DNA of 64,000 nucleotides. Origin: JBFLVU01 sp964589625. Its GTDB lineage: Bacteria > Acidobacteriota > UBA4820 > DSQY01. The position numbers and the translations under genes were made by a program. A model generated the notes under the pieces. It searched no databases. It was not told the origin of the DNA and worked only from the letters and a program-made list of their open reading frames with translations. This document shows, one piece after another, positions 44,079 to 51,974 of this stretch (within the stretch, counting starts at the first letter, position 1; the number at the start of each line of letters is the position of its first letter). The DNA lies in the NCBI GenBank assembly GCA_964589625.1, contig CAZPSH010000002.1, positions 1 through 64,000 on the forward strand, written 5' to 3'.

Positions 44079-45631
44079 CGCTCTACGACGCCTGGGGCCA
44101 GCCGGTCCGCACGGACTCTTTGAAGCGGGAGATCGCCGCCCCCACCCTCGTGGGGGTCCGCACCCCGTGGCACAATCCCGTCGGGGGGGGGCTCACTCCG
44201 GAGCGGCTGGCGAGGATCCTGCGGGCGGCCGGCGAGGGCGACGCCCACGAGTATCTGACCCTCGCCGAGGAAATGGAGGAGCGGGAGCCCCACTACGGAT
44301 CGGTCCTGGGCACCCGGAAGCGGGCCGTTTCAGGTCTCCCACTCATGGTGGAAGCCGCGGCCGACGAGGGCCTCGACGCCGAGATCGCCGACGCCGTGCG
44401 CGAGCTGACGCGCCGGCCTGAATTCGGGGAACTCGTGGACGACCTGCTGGATGGCCTCGGAAAGGGCTTCTCGGTCTGCGAGATTCTCTGGGACACGTCC
44501 GGGAAACAGTGGTGGCCCAGGGATTACGAGTGGCGGGACCCGCGGTTCTTCGTTTTCGACCGGGAGAGCGGCCGGCAGGTCCGACTCCTGGACGAGGCAG
44601 ACACGGTCTACGGCATCCCCTTGCCACCCTTCAAATTCGTCGTGCACTTCCCGCGGCTCAAGACCGGGTTCCCCTTGCGCGGGGGCCTTGCCCGCCTGGC
44701 CGCCGTCACCTACATGTGCAAGAGCTACGACCTCACGGACTGGCTCGCCTTCGCCGAGGTGTACGGTATGCCCCTGCGGATTGGCCGCTACGGCCCCGCC
44801 GCCACGGCGGAGGACCTCAAGGTCTTGCGCACGGCCGTCGCCAACCTGGGGATGGATGCCGCCGCCATTCTGCCCGATTCCATGCGCATCGAGTTCCAAG
44901 ATGCCATGAAGGGCAACGCCAGCGGCGACCTTTTCCAGACCCTCGCGGAGTGGCTCGACAAGCAGACGAGCAAGGCCGTGCTCGGCCAGACGGCCTCCAC
45001 CGAGGGCACCCCCGGGAAGCTCGGCAACGAGGCGAGCCAGGAGGAGGTGCGGCAGGACATCAAAAGGGCCGACGCCAAGGCCCTCAGCAACACGATCAAC
45101 CGCCACCTCGTCAAGCCCTTCGTGGATCTGAACTGGGGTCCCCAGGATCGGTACCCGGCCTTCCAGCTCTTCGTCAAAGACCCCGAGGACATCGGGGCCC
45201 TGGCCGACGCCCTCGCCAAGCTCGTGCCCCTGGGCCTGCGGGTGGAGGCCTCCGTCGTGCGGGACAAGTTGGGCCTCCCGGATCCGCCGAAGAAGGGGGA
45301 CGCGGAGATCTTGGGCGCGCCGGCGGCCGCCGCGAACCGACACGCCGCACCGGCCAAGGCGCGGAACCAGGCCGGGGGGCCGGAGGGGACCCCCTCTCCG
45401 GACCAGGACGAGCTGGACGCGCTCTTGGAGCCCCCCGACGACTGGGAGCCCATTCTGGCCCCGGTCATGGACCCCATTCAGGCGCTCGCCGATGCCTGCG
45501 CCACGGAAGCCGAGTTTCTCGCGAAGCTCCCCGGGCTCCTCGACACGATGGACACGGCGGGCCTCGTCCGATCCCTCGCGCTGAAGGCCTTTAAGGCGCG
45601 CGCGCTCGGGGACCCCGGCCCGAACCCCTAG
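44075..45631 (+). CDS. Portal protein (Mu gp29, DUF935)
   Basis: 518 residues. LYDAWGQPVRTDSLKREIAA, YLTLAEEMEEREPHYGSVLG, TRKRAVSGLPLMVEAA, WLDKQTSKAVLGQTASTEGT, and SQEEVRQDIKRADAKALSNT are diagnostic of DUF935. It forms the portal ring through which DNA enters. Confidence 0.94.
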   Translation: MTLYDAWGQPVRTDSLKREIAAPTLVGVRTPWHNPVGGGLTPERLARILRAAGEGDAHEYLTLAEEMEEREPHYGSVLGTRKRAVSGLPLMVEAAADEGLDAEIADAVRELTRRPEFGELVDDLLDGLGKGFSVCEILWDTSGKQWWPRDYEWRDPRFFVFDRESGRQVRLLDEADTVYGIPLPPFKFVVHFPRLKTGFPLRGGLARLAAVTYMCKSYDLTDWLAFAEVYGMPLRIGRYGPAATAEDLKVLRTAVANLGMDAAAILPDSMRIEFQDAMKGNASGDLFQTLAEWLDKQTSKAVLGQTASTEGTPGKLGNEASQEEVRQDIKRADAKALSNTINRHLVKPFVDLNWGPQDRYPAFQLFVKDPEDIGALADALAKLVPLGLRVEASVVRDKLGLPDPPKKGDAEILGAPAAAANRHAAPAKARNQAGGPEGTPSPDQDELDALLEPPDDWEPILAPVMDPIQALADACATEAEFLAKLPGLLDTMDTAGLVRSLALKAFKARALGDPGPNP

Positions 45632-45641
45632 GGAGGCCCCT

Positions 45642-46871
45642 TTGACCCAGCCACGGCCCGGCTATGCGTTCCGAGGCCCGGTTCCGCAGGGCGCCCTCGA
45701 CTACCTCCGGGGCAAGGACCTGCGCCCCGGATTCTCCTACCAGGACGTCTGGGGCGAGGAGCACGCCAGCGCCTTCACGGTCGCCAAGGCCATGCAGCTC
45801 GACATCCTGGATGACATCCGGGGCGCCCTGGACTCGGCCCTCGCGAAGGGCCAGACCTTCCAGCAGTTCAAGAAGGACCTCGCCCCAGTGCTCCAGAAGA
45901 AGGGCTGGTGGGGCACGAGGGAGGCCGTGGACCCAAAGACGGGCGAGAGCGTGACGGCCCGGCTCGGCTCCCCCCGCCGCCTGCGGACGATTTTCGACGC
46001 CAACACACGCGCCGCCTACGCCGCGGGACAGTGGGACCGCATCCAGCGCACGAAGGACGCCCTGCCCTACCTGCTCTACCAGCTCGGCCCGAGCCTCCAC
46101 CACCGGCCCGAGCACGTGGCCTGGAGCGGTACCCTCCTATGCGCGGATGACCCCTGGTGGGAGACCCACATGCCCCCGAACGGCTGGGGCTGCAAGTGCT
46201 GGGTGCGCCAGGTGGGCCCCTCGGAGCACGCCCGGCTCTCGGGCCGGGAGGGCACCCGGACGGAGGCGCCCGCCGAGCATCCCAGGGAGTGGGTTAACAA
46301 GCGGACCGGCGTCGTCGAGACGGTGGACCAGGGCCTCGACCCCGCGTGGGCGCGCAACCCGGGGAAGGACCGGCAGGCCCTGCTGCGCACCGCCCTCACC
46401 GATAAGGCCGCCGCCGCCGGCACGGCTCTCGCCCGCGCCTCCGTGCGCCAGGTCATGGCCAGCCCCATCCTCGACGAGTGGCTGAAGGACGGCCAGGGCG
46501 AGATCCCCGGCGGCGTTGTGGACAAGGAGGTCCAGGGAAAGCTGGACGCCAAGACTCAGGTGGTGCGGCTCTCGAAGGCGACCATGGACAAGCAGGCGGG
46601 GCGCCACCCCGAACTGGACGCGGACGCTTACCGCCAGATCCTGCCCGAGGTCTTGGAGCGGGGAATGGTGATCGCCGACCGCGACCGGAACCTGGTCTTT
46701 CTCCTGGACCGGAACGGCAAGGTCTGGAAGGCGGCCGTCAAGACCGACGAGCAGCGCGGCAAACTCTACCTCACCACGCTGCACATGGCGGACGCCTCCG
46801 AGGTGCGCCGCATGATGAAGCGTGGCGCGCTCATCAGGCCCCAGGCTGAAGGGGAAAGCGGCGCCCGGTAG
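45642..46871 (+). CDS. Head morphogenesis protein (Mu gp30/MuF) with C-terminal nuclease-like domain
   Basis: 409 residues from TTG at 45642. The MuF part includes DYLRGKDLRPGFSYQDVWGE, TIFDANTRAAYAAGQWDRIQ, and PPNGWGCKCWVRQV with its paired cysteines. The last ~110 residues (KLDAKTQVVRLSKATMDKQA, HPELDADAYRQILPEVLERG, GKVWKAAVKTDEQRGKLYLT) look like a PBECR-type RNase/toxin domain known on MuF proteins, perhaps injected with DNA. It ends the rightward operon. Confidence 0.82.
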   Translation: MTQPRPGYAFRGPVPQGALDYLRGKDLRPGFSYQDVWGEEHASAFTVAKAMQLDILDDIRGALDSALAKGQTFQQFKKDLAPVLQKKGWWGTREAVDPKTGESVTARLGSPRRLRTIFDANTRAAYAAGQWDRIQRTKDALPYLLYQLGPSLHHRPEHVAWSGTLLCADDPWWETHMPPNGWGCKCWVRQVGPSEHARLSGREGTRTEAPAEHPREWVNKRTGVVETVDQGLDPAWARNPGKDRQALLRTALTDKAAAAGTALARASVRQVMASPILDEWLKDGQGEIPGGVVDKEVQGKLDAKTQVVRLSKATMDKQAGRHPELDADAYRQILPEVLERGMVIADRDRNLVFLLDRNGKVWKAAVKTDEQRGKLYLTTLHMADASEVRRMMKRGALIRPQAEGESGAR

Positions 46872-47009
46872 GGCCTCCCGCAAACCCTACATACTCCCGC
46901 CCCCGGGCCACCCGGGCCGAGAGCGGTCACGGACGGGAGAATTGCACCGCGTCACGTGCGCCGCAACCCGAATATAACGCCCCCTCAAACCGAACGCAAG
47001 CGACGAAAA

Positions 47010-47035
47010 AGGGCGGGGCCGCGAAGCCCCGCCCT
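47010..47035 (-). terminator. Bidirectional terminator between convergent early and packaging operons
   Basis: A 10-bp GC stem, agggcggggc/gccccgccct, around cgcgaa. The aaaaa just left of it supplies a U run for leftward transcripts from the early operon. The rest of 46872-47072 holds no gene. Confidence 0.75.
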
Positions 47036-47046
47036 CTGGCACTCAG

Positions 47047-47068
47047 ACCGGCTCAATTCTGAGCCGGT
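47047..47068. terminator. Second hairpin accggctca/tgagccggt
   Basis: A perfect 9-bp stem with a 4-base loop, followed by tcac. It closely resembles the hairpin at 22140-22162 (accggctg/cagccggttcac) near the other operon end, suggesting a shared phage terminator or processing motif. Confidence 0.5.
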
Positions 47069-47072
47069 TCAC

Positions 47073-47561
47073 TTAATGCCCGTGCCGCCGCCTCTTGCGG
47101 AGATACCGGCAGATCGTGCTCTGGTTCCGCTCCAGCCTGTCGGCGATGGCCTGCCCCGAAAACCCCTTGTCAGCCAGCTTGCCGATCTCCAGCTTCTCGG
47201 AGCGCGTGAGCTTGTGGTGGATGCCGTAGGGTTTCTCCTTGGGGACGTCCGCCGCGGGTGCGACGAGGTGCAAGGCCGGGTTTCGGTTCGCCGCGGAAGC
47301 CCGGAGGGTCAGGTACTCTTTGCCCGTCAGGACCACGGGCCGAGCCAGGAGCTTCTCGAAGTCCTCGGCGGTCAGCGTTTCAGGCAGCGCCGCTTGAGCC
47401 TGCGTTATCTGACTCGCCAACGCTTGCCTCATTCTGCTGAAGGCATTAATGAAAGCGACCTTAAAGCGCGCCGCCTCTCTCCCCGTAAACCCCATCGCGA
47501 GGAAATAAAAGCCTTCCTCCGTCATCTCGATCATCGGTCGCACCTTCCCCTGGGCGTCCAC
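47073..47561 (-). CDS. Rha-family regulatory protein, C-terminal part, with extra HTH
   Basis: 162 residues if begun at GTG 47561. DAQGKVRPMIEMTEEGFYFL, then AMGFTGREAARFKVAFINAF is the conserved Rha core, normally preceded by the N-terminal part now in another frame at 47531-47725. A separate helix-turn-helix follows (KLEIGKLADKGFSGQAIADR, then LERNQSTICRYLRKR), like transposase/IS30-type HTHs. Rha proteins interfere with phage growth in cells lacking IHF. It is the last gene of the early operon. Confidence 0.7.
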   Translation of the reverse strand: MDAQGKVRPMIEMTEEGFYFLAMGFTGREAARFKVAFINAFSRMRQALASQITQAQAALPETLTAEDFEKLLARPVVLTGKEYLTLRASAANRNPALHLVAPAADVPKEKPYGIHHKLTRSEKLEIGKLADKGFSGQAIADRLERNQSTICRYLRKRRRHGH

Positions 47562-47725
47562 ATAAGACGCCGACGCAAAATTGCGTCGGCAAAAATCCTC
47601 TTGAGCGCAACGCCTGTCGCATCAAAATAGCGCGCCAGCATTTCCGTTGTGGCGACCGGTTGGGACTTGTAGGTCATCAAGGGAAGCGATTTGGGCTCAG
47701 GCAGGACAATGGCTTGCGTGGTCAT
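47531..47725 (-). pseudogene. Rha-family protein, N-terminal fragment
   Basis: 64 residues: KSQPVATTEMLARYFDATGV, then ALKRIF is a Rha start, after which the frame leaves the family (ADAILRRRLMW) and stops. A perfect 10-bp hairpin gccgacgcaa/ttgcgtcggc (47569-47590) lies exactly at the break; the other frame resumes as YVDAQGKVRP. Either a frameshift mutation or a recoding signal is possible. Confidence 0.65.
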
Positions 47726-47988
47726 GGGTTACCTCCCACGGGAAACACCAGAGCTTCGAGCCGGTCCAGGTCGGCTCTCCCGAGGCCGAGGAGCTCCTCG
47801 GCGGCCGAGATAAGCCACGTGGCGTGGCTCAGCTTGCTGTAGGCCACCTCCCGGGCATCGTTGACGTTCGGGAGGGACTCCAGCGTGTGCGAGAGGACGG
47901 CGCGGGCCCTCTCGAAGTGGTCCACCATGTTGAGGTGTGCTTCGCTGGTGAACAGGTCTTGTGGGGTTTGGGGTTTAGATTCCGCCAT
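47722..47988 (-). CDS. Small phage protein of unknown function (88 aa)
   Basis: Helical, with HLNMVDHFERARAVLSHTLE and AREVAYSKLSHATWLISAAE; no family recognised. A strong gaggaggcccga site precedes the ATG. It is the first gene after the structured leader and the promoter at 48240-48211, and its stop overlaps the start of the Rha fragment. Confidence 0.7.
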   Translation of the reverse strand: MAESKPQTPQDLFTSEAHLNMVDHFERARAVLSHTLESLPNVNDAREVAYSKLSHATWLISAAEELLGLGRADLDRLEALVFPVGGNP

Positions 47989-48021
47989 TCGGGCCTCCTC
48001 TGGAGCGGTGGGTGTTCCCGC

Positions 48022-48184
48022 CCGCCCCCTGCTAGAGGGGTGGGCGACCTGCGGGCTAGCAGACCGGCCAGAGGACCGGCGAGCCTTTCGGCTCCCCGCA
48101 GGCCGCCCAGAAGAGGGGCCTGCTTGCGCGAACAAAAATGGCGCCTGCGGCGCCTTCGCGCCTCTGGTCCGGGCTGCTAGACCC
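48022..48184 (-). ncRNA. Candidate structured RNA / leader with alternative pairing
   Basis: On the minus strand, stems are closed by gggtctagcag/ctgctagccc (48184-48174 with 48062-48053) and ccagagg/cctctgg (48167-48161 with 48074-48068). Inside are gcgcgaa/ttcgcgc (48161-48126) holding a ggcgcc hairpin, gcaggcc/ggcctgc (48123-48098), and gagcc-gaaa-ggctc (48094-48081), a GNRA-type tetraloop. The ctgctag segment at 48062-48056 can pair instead with a third copy, ctagcag at 48035-48029, next to a GC hairpin (48022-48048). The layout suggests a leader switch or a stable ncRNA. No known class is recognised. Confidence 0.5.
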
Positions 48185-48210
48185 GGGCTGGGCACTCCCC
48201 AGCCACCGGG

Positions 48211-48240
48211 AATGTAGCGCCCGGACCCGGCGCGTGTCAA
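48211..48240 (-). promoter_or_regulatory. Strong minus-strand promoter ahead of the structured RNA
   Basis: TTGACA (48240-48235), an 18-base spacer and TACATT (48216-48211). It lies inside the early region just after the Lar-like gene, so the structured region and the last early genes have their own transcript. Confidence 0.65.
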
Positions 48241-48248
48241 GGGCATGG

Positions 48249-48470
48249 CTAGACCTCTTGGGCCCGCACGTCCCACAGGCGGCGGATCTCGTCCAGGCTC
48301 TTTCCGATGGGGCCCGTTGCGCCGCAGTCGTTGCACTGGAGGAGCAGGGGCCGCAGGGCGCGGGTGGTCTGGTCCCGCAGGGTGATGGAGGAGAGGCGGA
48401 CGCTCCCGCAGAAGGGGCAGGGGCGCAGGCCTGTGAGGCTGCGCGGGGCCGGCTCGGCCATTTTTGTCAC
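48249..48470 (-). CDS. Lar-like zinc-ribbon protein
   Basis: 73 residues from GTG 48470 (overlapping the Mor stop). LRPCPFCGSVRLSSITLRD, then LLLQCNDCGATGPIGKSLDE and RLWDVRA is the restriction-alleviation (Lar) pattern: two CxxC pairs and a terminal W-x-x-R. In relatives it modulates type I restriction; here it would help incoming phage DNA. Confidence 0.75.
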   Translation of the reverse strand: MTKMAEPAPRSLTGLRPCPFCGSVRLSSITLRDQTTRALRPLLLQCNDCGATGPIGKSLDEIRRLWDVRAQEV

Positions 48471-48832
48471 GGGGCGTCCTCCTCGGAAAACAAGGGCCGC
48501 TGGGCTTCGTGGGCGATCTGGTAGACCCACCGTTCGCTCAGGCCGAAGCGGGCGGCGACGGAGGCGATGGGGGCGCCGGCGGCCAGGGCGTCCAGGACGG
48601 CCTGTTTGCGCTCTTCGCGCTGGCCGAGGGAGCCCAGGCGCGGCACGTGGAGGATGGAGGAGCCCCAATCACGGCAGAGGAGGTCGCAGGCTTGCGGGGC
48701 GAGGATCTCGCGCAGGGGGTGGTCCGCGGGGATCCGGGCGGGGATGTACAGGCGGCGGCCTCCGAAGCGCTCCATGAGGGCGCGGGTGGGGGTGGCGCCG
48801 AGGCGGTGGAAGATCCGGTCCCATGTGCTCAC
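48467..48832 (-). CDS. mor: Mor-family transcription activator
   Basis: 121 residues from GTG 48832. TRALMERFGGRRLYIPARIP, then ADHPLREILAPQACDLLCRD and the C-terminal HTH (AAGAPIASVAARFGLSERWV, YQIAHEAQR) are diagnostic. Mor activates middle (and here perhaps late) transcription by binding dyad sites; no separate C gene is seen. It follows gemA with a GTGA overlap. Confidence 0.92.
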   Translation of the reverse strand: MSTWDRIFHRLGATPTRALMERFGGRRLYIPARIPADHPLREILAPQACDLLCRDWGSSILHVPRLGSLGQREERKQAVLDALAAGAPIASVAARFGLSERWVYQIAHEAQRPLFSEEDAP

Positions 48833-49284
48833 CGGGGGCCTCCCTTCCGGCGCCGCTGGTCGTAGACGAGGGCGGCGACGAGCTTGTGGAGCTGGGCGGG
48901 CTCGGCCCATTCGAGGCGGTCGGGCGCGCCCGCCCCGAACATCTGCTTGAGGATCCCGACGGCGTAGGCCCGTTCCCGGCCGGCCTCGTAGAGCATGGCG
49001 TCGATTTTGGCGAGGTAGCGCGCGCGGGAGGAGTCGGGACGGGGGCCCTTCTGGAAGCGCCGCGGCTGTCGCTTGGGGTGCCAGCCGAGGCGCTCCATGT
49101 GCTTCAGGACGCGTGCGCGGCCGAGGGGGGTGAGGTCCTTGGCGGACCGGGCCCCGCCCACGTCCTCGAGGACGTCGCGGTAGAGGTCGTCGTCCCACCC
49201 GAAGTGGGCCTTGGCCATGTGGATCCACATGATCTCCCGAGTTCTGGAATCCAGGGTACGGCGGGGTTTGGCGGGGGCGGTCAT
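48829..49284 (-). CDS. gemA: GemA/gp16-like regulatory protein (DUF1018)
   Basis: 151 residues. LDSRTREIMWIHMAKAHFGW, DDDLYRDVLEDVGGARSAKD, LTPLGRARVLKHMERLGW are the family signature. Mu GemA alters host gene expression and DNA supercoiling early in infection. Confidence 0.92.
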   Translation of the reverse strand: MTAPAKPRRTLDSRTREIMWIHMAKAHFGWDDDLYRDVLEDVGGARSAKDLTPLGRARVLKHMERLGWHPKRQPRRFQKGPRPDSSRARYLAKIDAMLYEAGRERAYAVGILKQMFGAGAPDRLEWAEPAQLHKLVAALVYDQRRRKGGPR

Positions 49285-49293
49285 GGGGCTCTC

Positions 49294-49530
49294 CTACCGG
49301 TTCCGGAAGAGGCGGGGGGAGACGTCCACCCGCCGGTAAAACCAAAGGTCGCCGACGCGGCGGCAGTGGATGGGCCGCCCGTTGGCGCGCAGTTCGGCGA
49401 TGCAGGAGTTGACGGCGCACACGCGTGCGTTCAGGGCGATTTCCAGGGTGGAGTACTCGTGGCCGTCGGAGAGGAGGTCGTCCACCCGCTTCAGCCGGTC
49501 GCTCGTCTGGAGGCGCGCCGCCTTGAGCAT
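49294..49530 (-). CDS. Small winged-helix protein
   Basis: 78 residues. LKRVDDLLSDGHEYSTLEIA, LNARVCAVNSCIAELRANGR and the wing IHCRRVGDLWFYRRVD resemble the short phage HTH proteins found next to gam and gemA. Function unknown. It begins one base after the gam stop. Confidence 0.7.
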   Translation of the reverse strand: MLKAARLQTSDRLKRVDDLLSDGHEYSTLEIALNARVCAVNSCIAELRANGRPIHCRRVGDLWFYRRVDVSPRLFRNR

Positions 49531-49531
49531 G

Positions 49532-50065
49532 TCAGTCCCCCAGGCCCTGGGCGTCGGCCTCGTGGAGAAAGGCATCCACAAGCTTCTCGACTTCGCCCTC
49601 GATGACCTTGACGACGACCTCGTCGCCGGCCTCCTGGACGGTGACGGCCACGCGCTTGAGGTCCGCCGCAGGGAGCTGGTTCAGGGCCGATTTGACGGGC
49701 TTTTCGGTGGTCTCGATGAGTACGTCGGCCTGGTCGGCGAAGTGCTTCCGGATGAGCTTGAGGGTCAGGCTCTCGTCCTCGATCGTCAGCTTGCCCTTGG
49801 CCTTGCGATACCCCACCTGTACCCCGTGGGCCACGCGGGTTCGGGGCTTGCCGAAGAGGGAAGGGTTTTCCTCGACGGCCTTGCGCAAGGCCGCCTTGGC
49901 GCCGGCGGCCGCGGCGGCCCGCCGCAGGAGATTCGGGACCATGGCCCGCTTGGCTTGGCGGATGGCCCCTTCAAGGACCTCGAGGTCCCGTCTCAGGTCC
50001 TCGTGGGCGGCGGCGTAGGCCTCGGCCATGCGCTCGATGTCGGAGAGGGCGAGGGCCCCGCTCAC
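49532..50065 (-). CDS. gam: Gam-like host-nuclease inhibitor
   Basis: 177 residues from GTG 50065. RMAEAYAAAHEDLRRDLEVL, RVAHGVQVGYRKAKGKLTIE, DESLTLKLIRKHFADQADVL, IETTEKPVKSALNQLPAADL fit Mu Gam, a Ku-like protein that protects linear DNA ends from nucleases. It overlaps the preceding gene by four bases (GTGA). Confidence 0.82.
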   Translation of the reverse strand: MSGALALSDIERMAEAYAAAHEDLRRDLEVLEGAIRQAKRAMVPNLLRRAAAAAGAKAALRKAVEENPSLFGKPRTRVAHGVQVGYRKAKGKLTIEDESLTLKLIRKHFADQADVLIETTEKPVKSALNQLPAADLKRVAVTVQEAGDEVVVKVIEGEVEKLVDAFLHEADAQGLGD

Positions 50066-50298
50066 GGCCGGCCTCCGGAGACGAAGGGGAGGAGGTTGGC
50101 GCCCCCCTCGGGGCAACAGCCGGACAGGGCCGGCAGGCCCCGTTTGAGCACGGGCGCCGCCCGAAGGGCGGTGACGAGCAGGCCCTCGTAGTGCCGGGGG
50201 TTGGTGAGGTAGCGGTCGAAGGTCAGGCCCGTGCGGGCCAGACCCATCGTGGTGAAGCGCTCTCCGTAATGGTTGAGGTGTTCGTCGCTGTACGTCAT
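50062..50298 (-). CDS. Small phage protein of unknown function (78 aa)
   Basis: YSDEHLNHYGERFTTMGLAR, then TGLTFDRYLTNPRHYEGLL and a C-terminal LSGCCPEGGANLLPFVSG; no family recognised. It overlaps both neighbours by four bases, so it belongs to the early operon. Confidence 0.65.
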   Translation of the reverse strand: MTYSDEHLNHYGERFTTMGLARTGLTFDRYLTNPRHYEGLLVTALRAAPVLKRGLPALSGCCPEGGANLLPFVSGGRP

Positions 50299-50612
50299 GC
50301 GCCGGTCTCTCCCTGGGGTCTGGGCGCCCAGCGGCCTTCGGCCCGTTGAAGGGCGGCGAAGGCGCGGGCCCACTCCCGGAATCGCTCGCCTGCCAGTTGC
50401 AGGGCGAGGCTCGCCTGTTTGAGGGTGTCCTCGTGGACGGAGCCCTGGAGCATCTCTTCGGACAGGAGGTTCCGATAGGACACGAAGGTCCGCAGGGCCT
50501 CGTCGGCTTCGAGGCGGAAGGAGGCCTCGACTTCGGCGAAGACGGCCGTGGGGGGAGGGGGCACCGCCCCCTCCCCGGTCCGGGACTCCACAAGGTGGAG
50601 ATGCCCGCTCAC
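50295..50612 (-). CDS. Helical phage protein of unknown function (105 aa)
   Basis: Mostly helical (VEASFRLEADEALRTFVSYR, EDTLKQASLALQLAGERFRE), with a proline-rich N-terminal stretch. No family recognised. Its start overlaps the stop of the exported FN3-like protein upstream (ATGA). Confidence 0.65.
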   Translation of the reverse strand: MSGHLHLVESRTGEGAVPPPPTAVFAEVEASFRLEADEALRTFVSYRNLLSEEMLQGSVHEDTLKQASLALQLAGERFREWARAFAALQRAEGRWAPRPQGETGA

Positions 50613-51304
50613 GGCACCACCACCTGCACGGCATGGCCGCGCTTGGGGGTCAATCTGTTGTATCCGGTGCCCTTAAAGCGGAGCTTCAGGGCGTAGTACC
50701 AGGTGCCGGATCCCGGCGTGTCCGCAGTGGTCGGGTCTGTGACGACGGTGCCGACGTTGGCGAAGGAGATCCCATCGGCGGAGCGCTGGAGCTGGTAGCC
50801 GGTGATCAGGCCGGCCGAGGCCTCCGGAGGGGCGGACCAGGTTAGCGTGACAGTCCCTGCGTCCACCGTGCCGGCGGGTTCGGGGACCTCGCGCATGGTG
50901 CAGGTGCCTTCGGCCACGGTGGAGGAGGCGAGGAGGGTGCCGACGGCGTAGTAGGCCCGCTGGTCGAGGGTGTTCTCGTCGGACCAGTGCAGGACGGCCC
51001 CCACGAGTTCCGCCCCCTCGTCGGGGCAGACGCCCCCGGGCCAGGAGGTGTTCGCGACCCCGGAGAGGCACGAGGAGAAGTGCCCGTTGGCGTAGTGGAG
51101 GGCCCCCTGGCTTCCGCCCACGGCGACGGTGGCGTCGGAGGAGAGCCAGAAGGATACGTAGCCCGCCTGCTGCCAGAGGTTGGTGGGGTCTTCGGGGCCC
51201 AGGACCTCGAGGCGGGCCGAGCCCCCGACAGTGCAGGGCGTGGCCTGCGCCAGCGCGGGGAGCGCCAGGGCGGCCATGAACAGGAGAAGGAGGGCCCTTC
51301 TCAT
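50609..51304 (-). CDS. Exported protein with fibronectin-III-like C-terminus
   Basis: 231 residues. Signal peptide RRALLLLFMAALALPALAQA. The mature part contains six cysteines in an Ig/LamG-like N-terminal region (residues ~25-150), and the C-terminal ~90 residues read as a fibronectin type III domain (GTVTLTWSAPPEASAGLITG, YQLQRSADGISFANVGTVVT, WYYALKLRFKGTGYNRLTP). Fourth member of an exported cassette downstream of gene B. Function unknown. Confidence 0.75.
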   Translation of the reverse strand: MRRALLLLFMAALALPALAQATPCTVGGSARLEVLGPEDPTNLWQQAGYVSFWLSSDATVAVGGSQGALHYANGHFSSCLSGVANTSWPGGVCPDEGAELVGAVLHWSDENTLDQRAYYAVGTLLASSTVAEGTCTMREVPEPAGTVDAGTVTLTWSAPPEASAGLITGYQLQRSADGISFANVGTVVTDPTTADTPGSGTWYYALKLRFKGTGYNRLTPKRGHAVQVVVP

Positions 51305-51963
51305 GTGCGGTTCTCCTTGGTGTCGCGGCCCTCGGCGAACTCGAGCCGGAGCATGGGACCGAGGATTTCGTGGTGCAGGGGCGATCCGGCGAGAACGGCG
51401 CGGAGCTGCACGGTGCGGGCGCCGGCCATGGGGGGCATGAGGCCGACGGCGTCGGGGGCTACCGGCTTCCCGTCCACGAGGATCTCCCAGCGGGCCACGA
51501 GGGATTCCTCGATGGCGGGCTTGGGGAAGGTGGTGGTGGCGCCGGCCCCGACGTTGAAGACCTCGCCCTGCTCCCAGGTGACGGGAGCAAGAGCCTCGGT
51601 GGTCCCAGGCGCTAGCCAGACGTGTTGGCAGACGGTGAGCCCCCCGGGGCCCTGGCCATACAGGATCCAGTCGCCTCTTTTCAACGCCTCGGGGACGAGG
51701 GCCTTGAACTGCCAAACGTAGGTGTCGAGGTCCCCGAGGTAGGCGCACCGGACGGGCACCTCGAAGTCGGAGGCCGCCACGGGGAAGGCCGTGAGGGTTG
51801 CGTTCCGCAGGGGGAAGAAGGCCGGATCCATGGTCCAGGCCATCTTGACCGGGGGCTCGGCCGCGAGGAGGTGGGCCCACGAGACGGCGACCGTGGCCAG
51901 GATCACGAGGATGATTGCCACCACGGGCGTCCACTGTTCGATATACCAGAGCACTTTGCGCAT
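51301..51963 (-). CDS. Membrane-anchored periplasmic phage protein
   Basis: 220 residues. A single N-terminal membrane helix (WTPVVAIILVILATVAVSWA) is followed by a beta-rich domain facing the periplasm (DFEVPVRCAYLGDLDTYVWQ, AGARTVQLRAVLAGSPLHHE). No family recognised. It overlaps the exported FN3-like gene downstream by four bases and lies 11 bases from the one upstream. Confidence 0.72.
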   Translation of the reverse strand: MRKVLWYIEQWTPVVAIILVILATVAVSWAHLLAAEPPVKMAWTMDPAFFPLRNATLTAFPVAASDFEVPVRCAYLGDLDTYVWQFKALVPEALKRGDWILYGQGPGGLTVCQHVWLAPGTTEALAPVTWEQGEVFNVGAGATTTFPKPAIEESLVARWEILVDGKPVAPDAVGLMPPMAGARTVQLRAVLAGSPLHHEILGPMLRLEFAEGRDTKENRT

Positions 51964-51974
51964 GGGCTCCCTTC

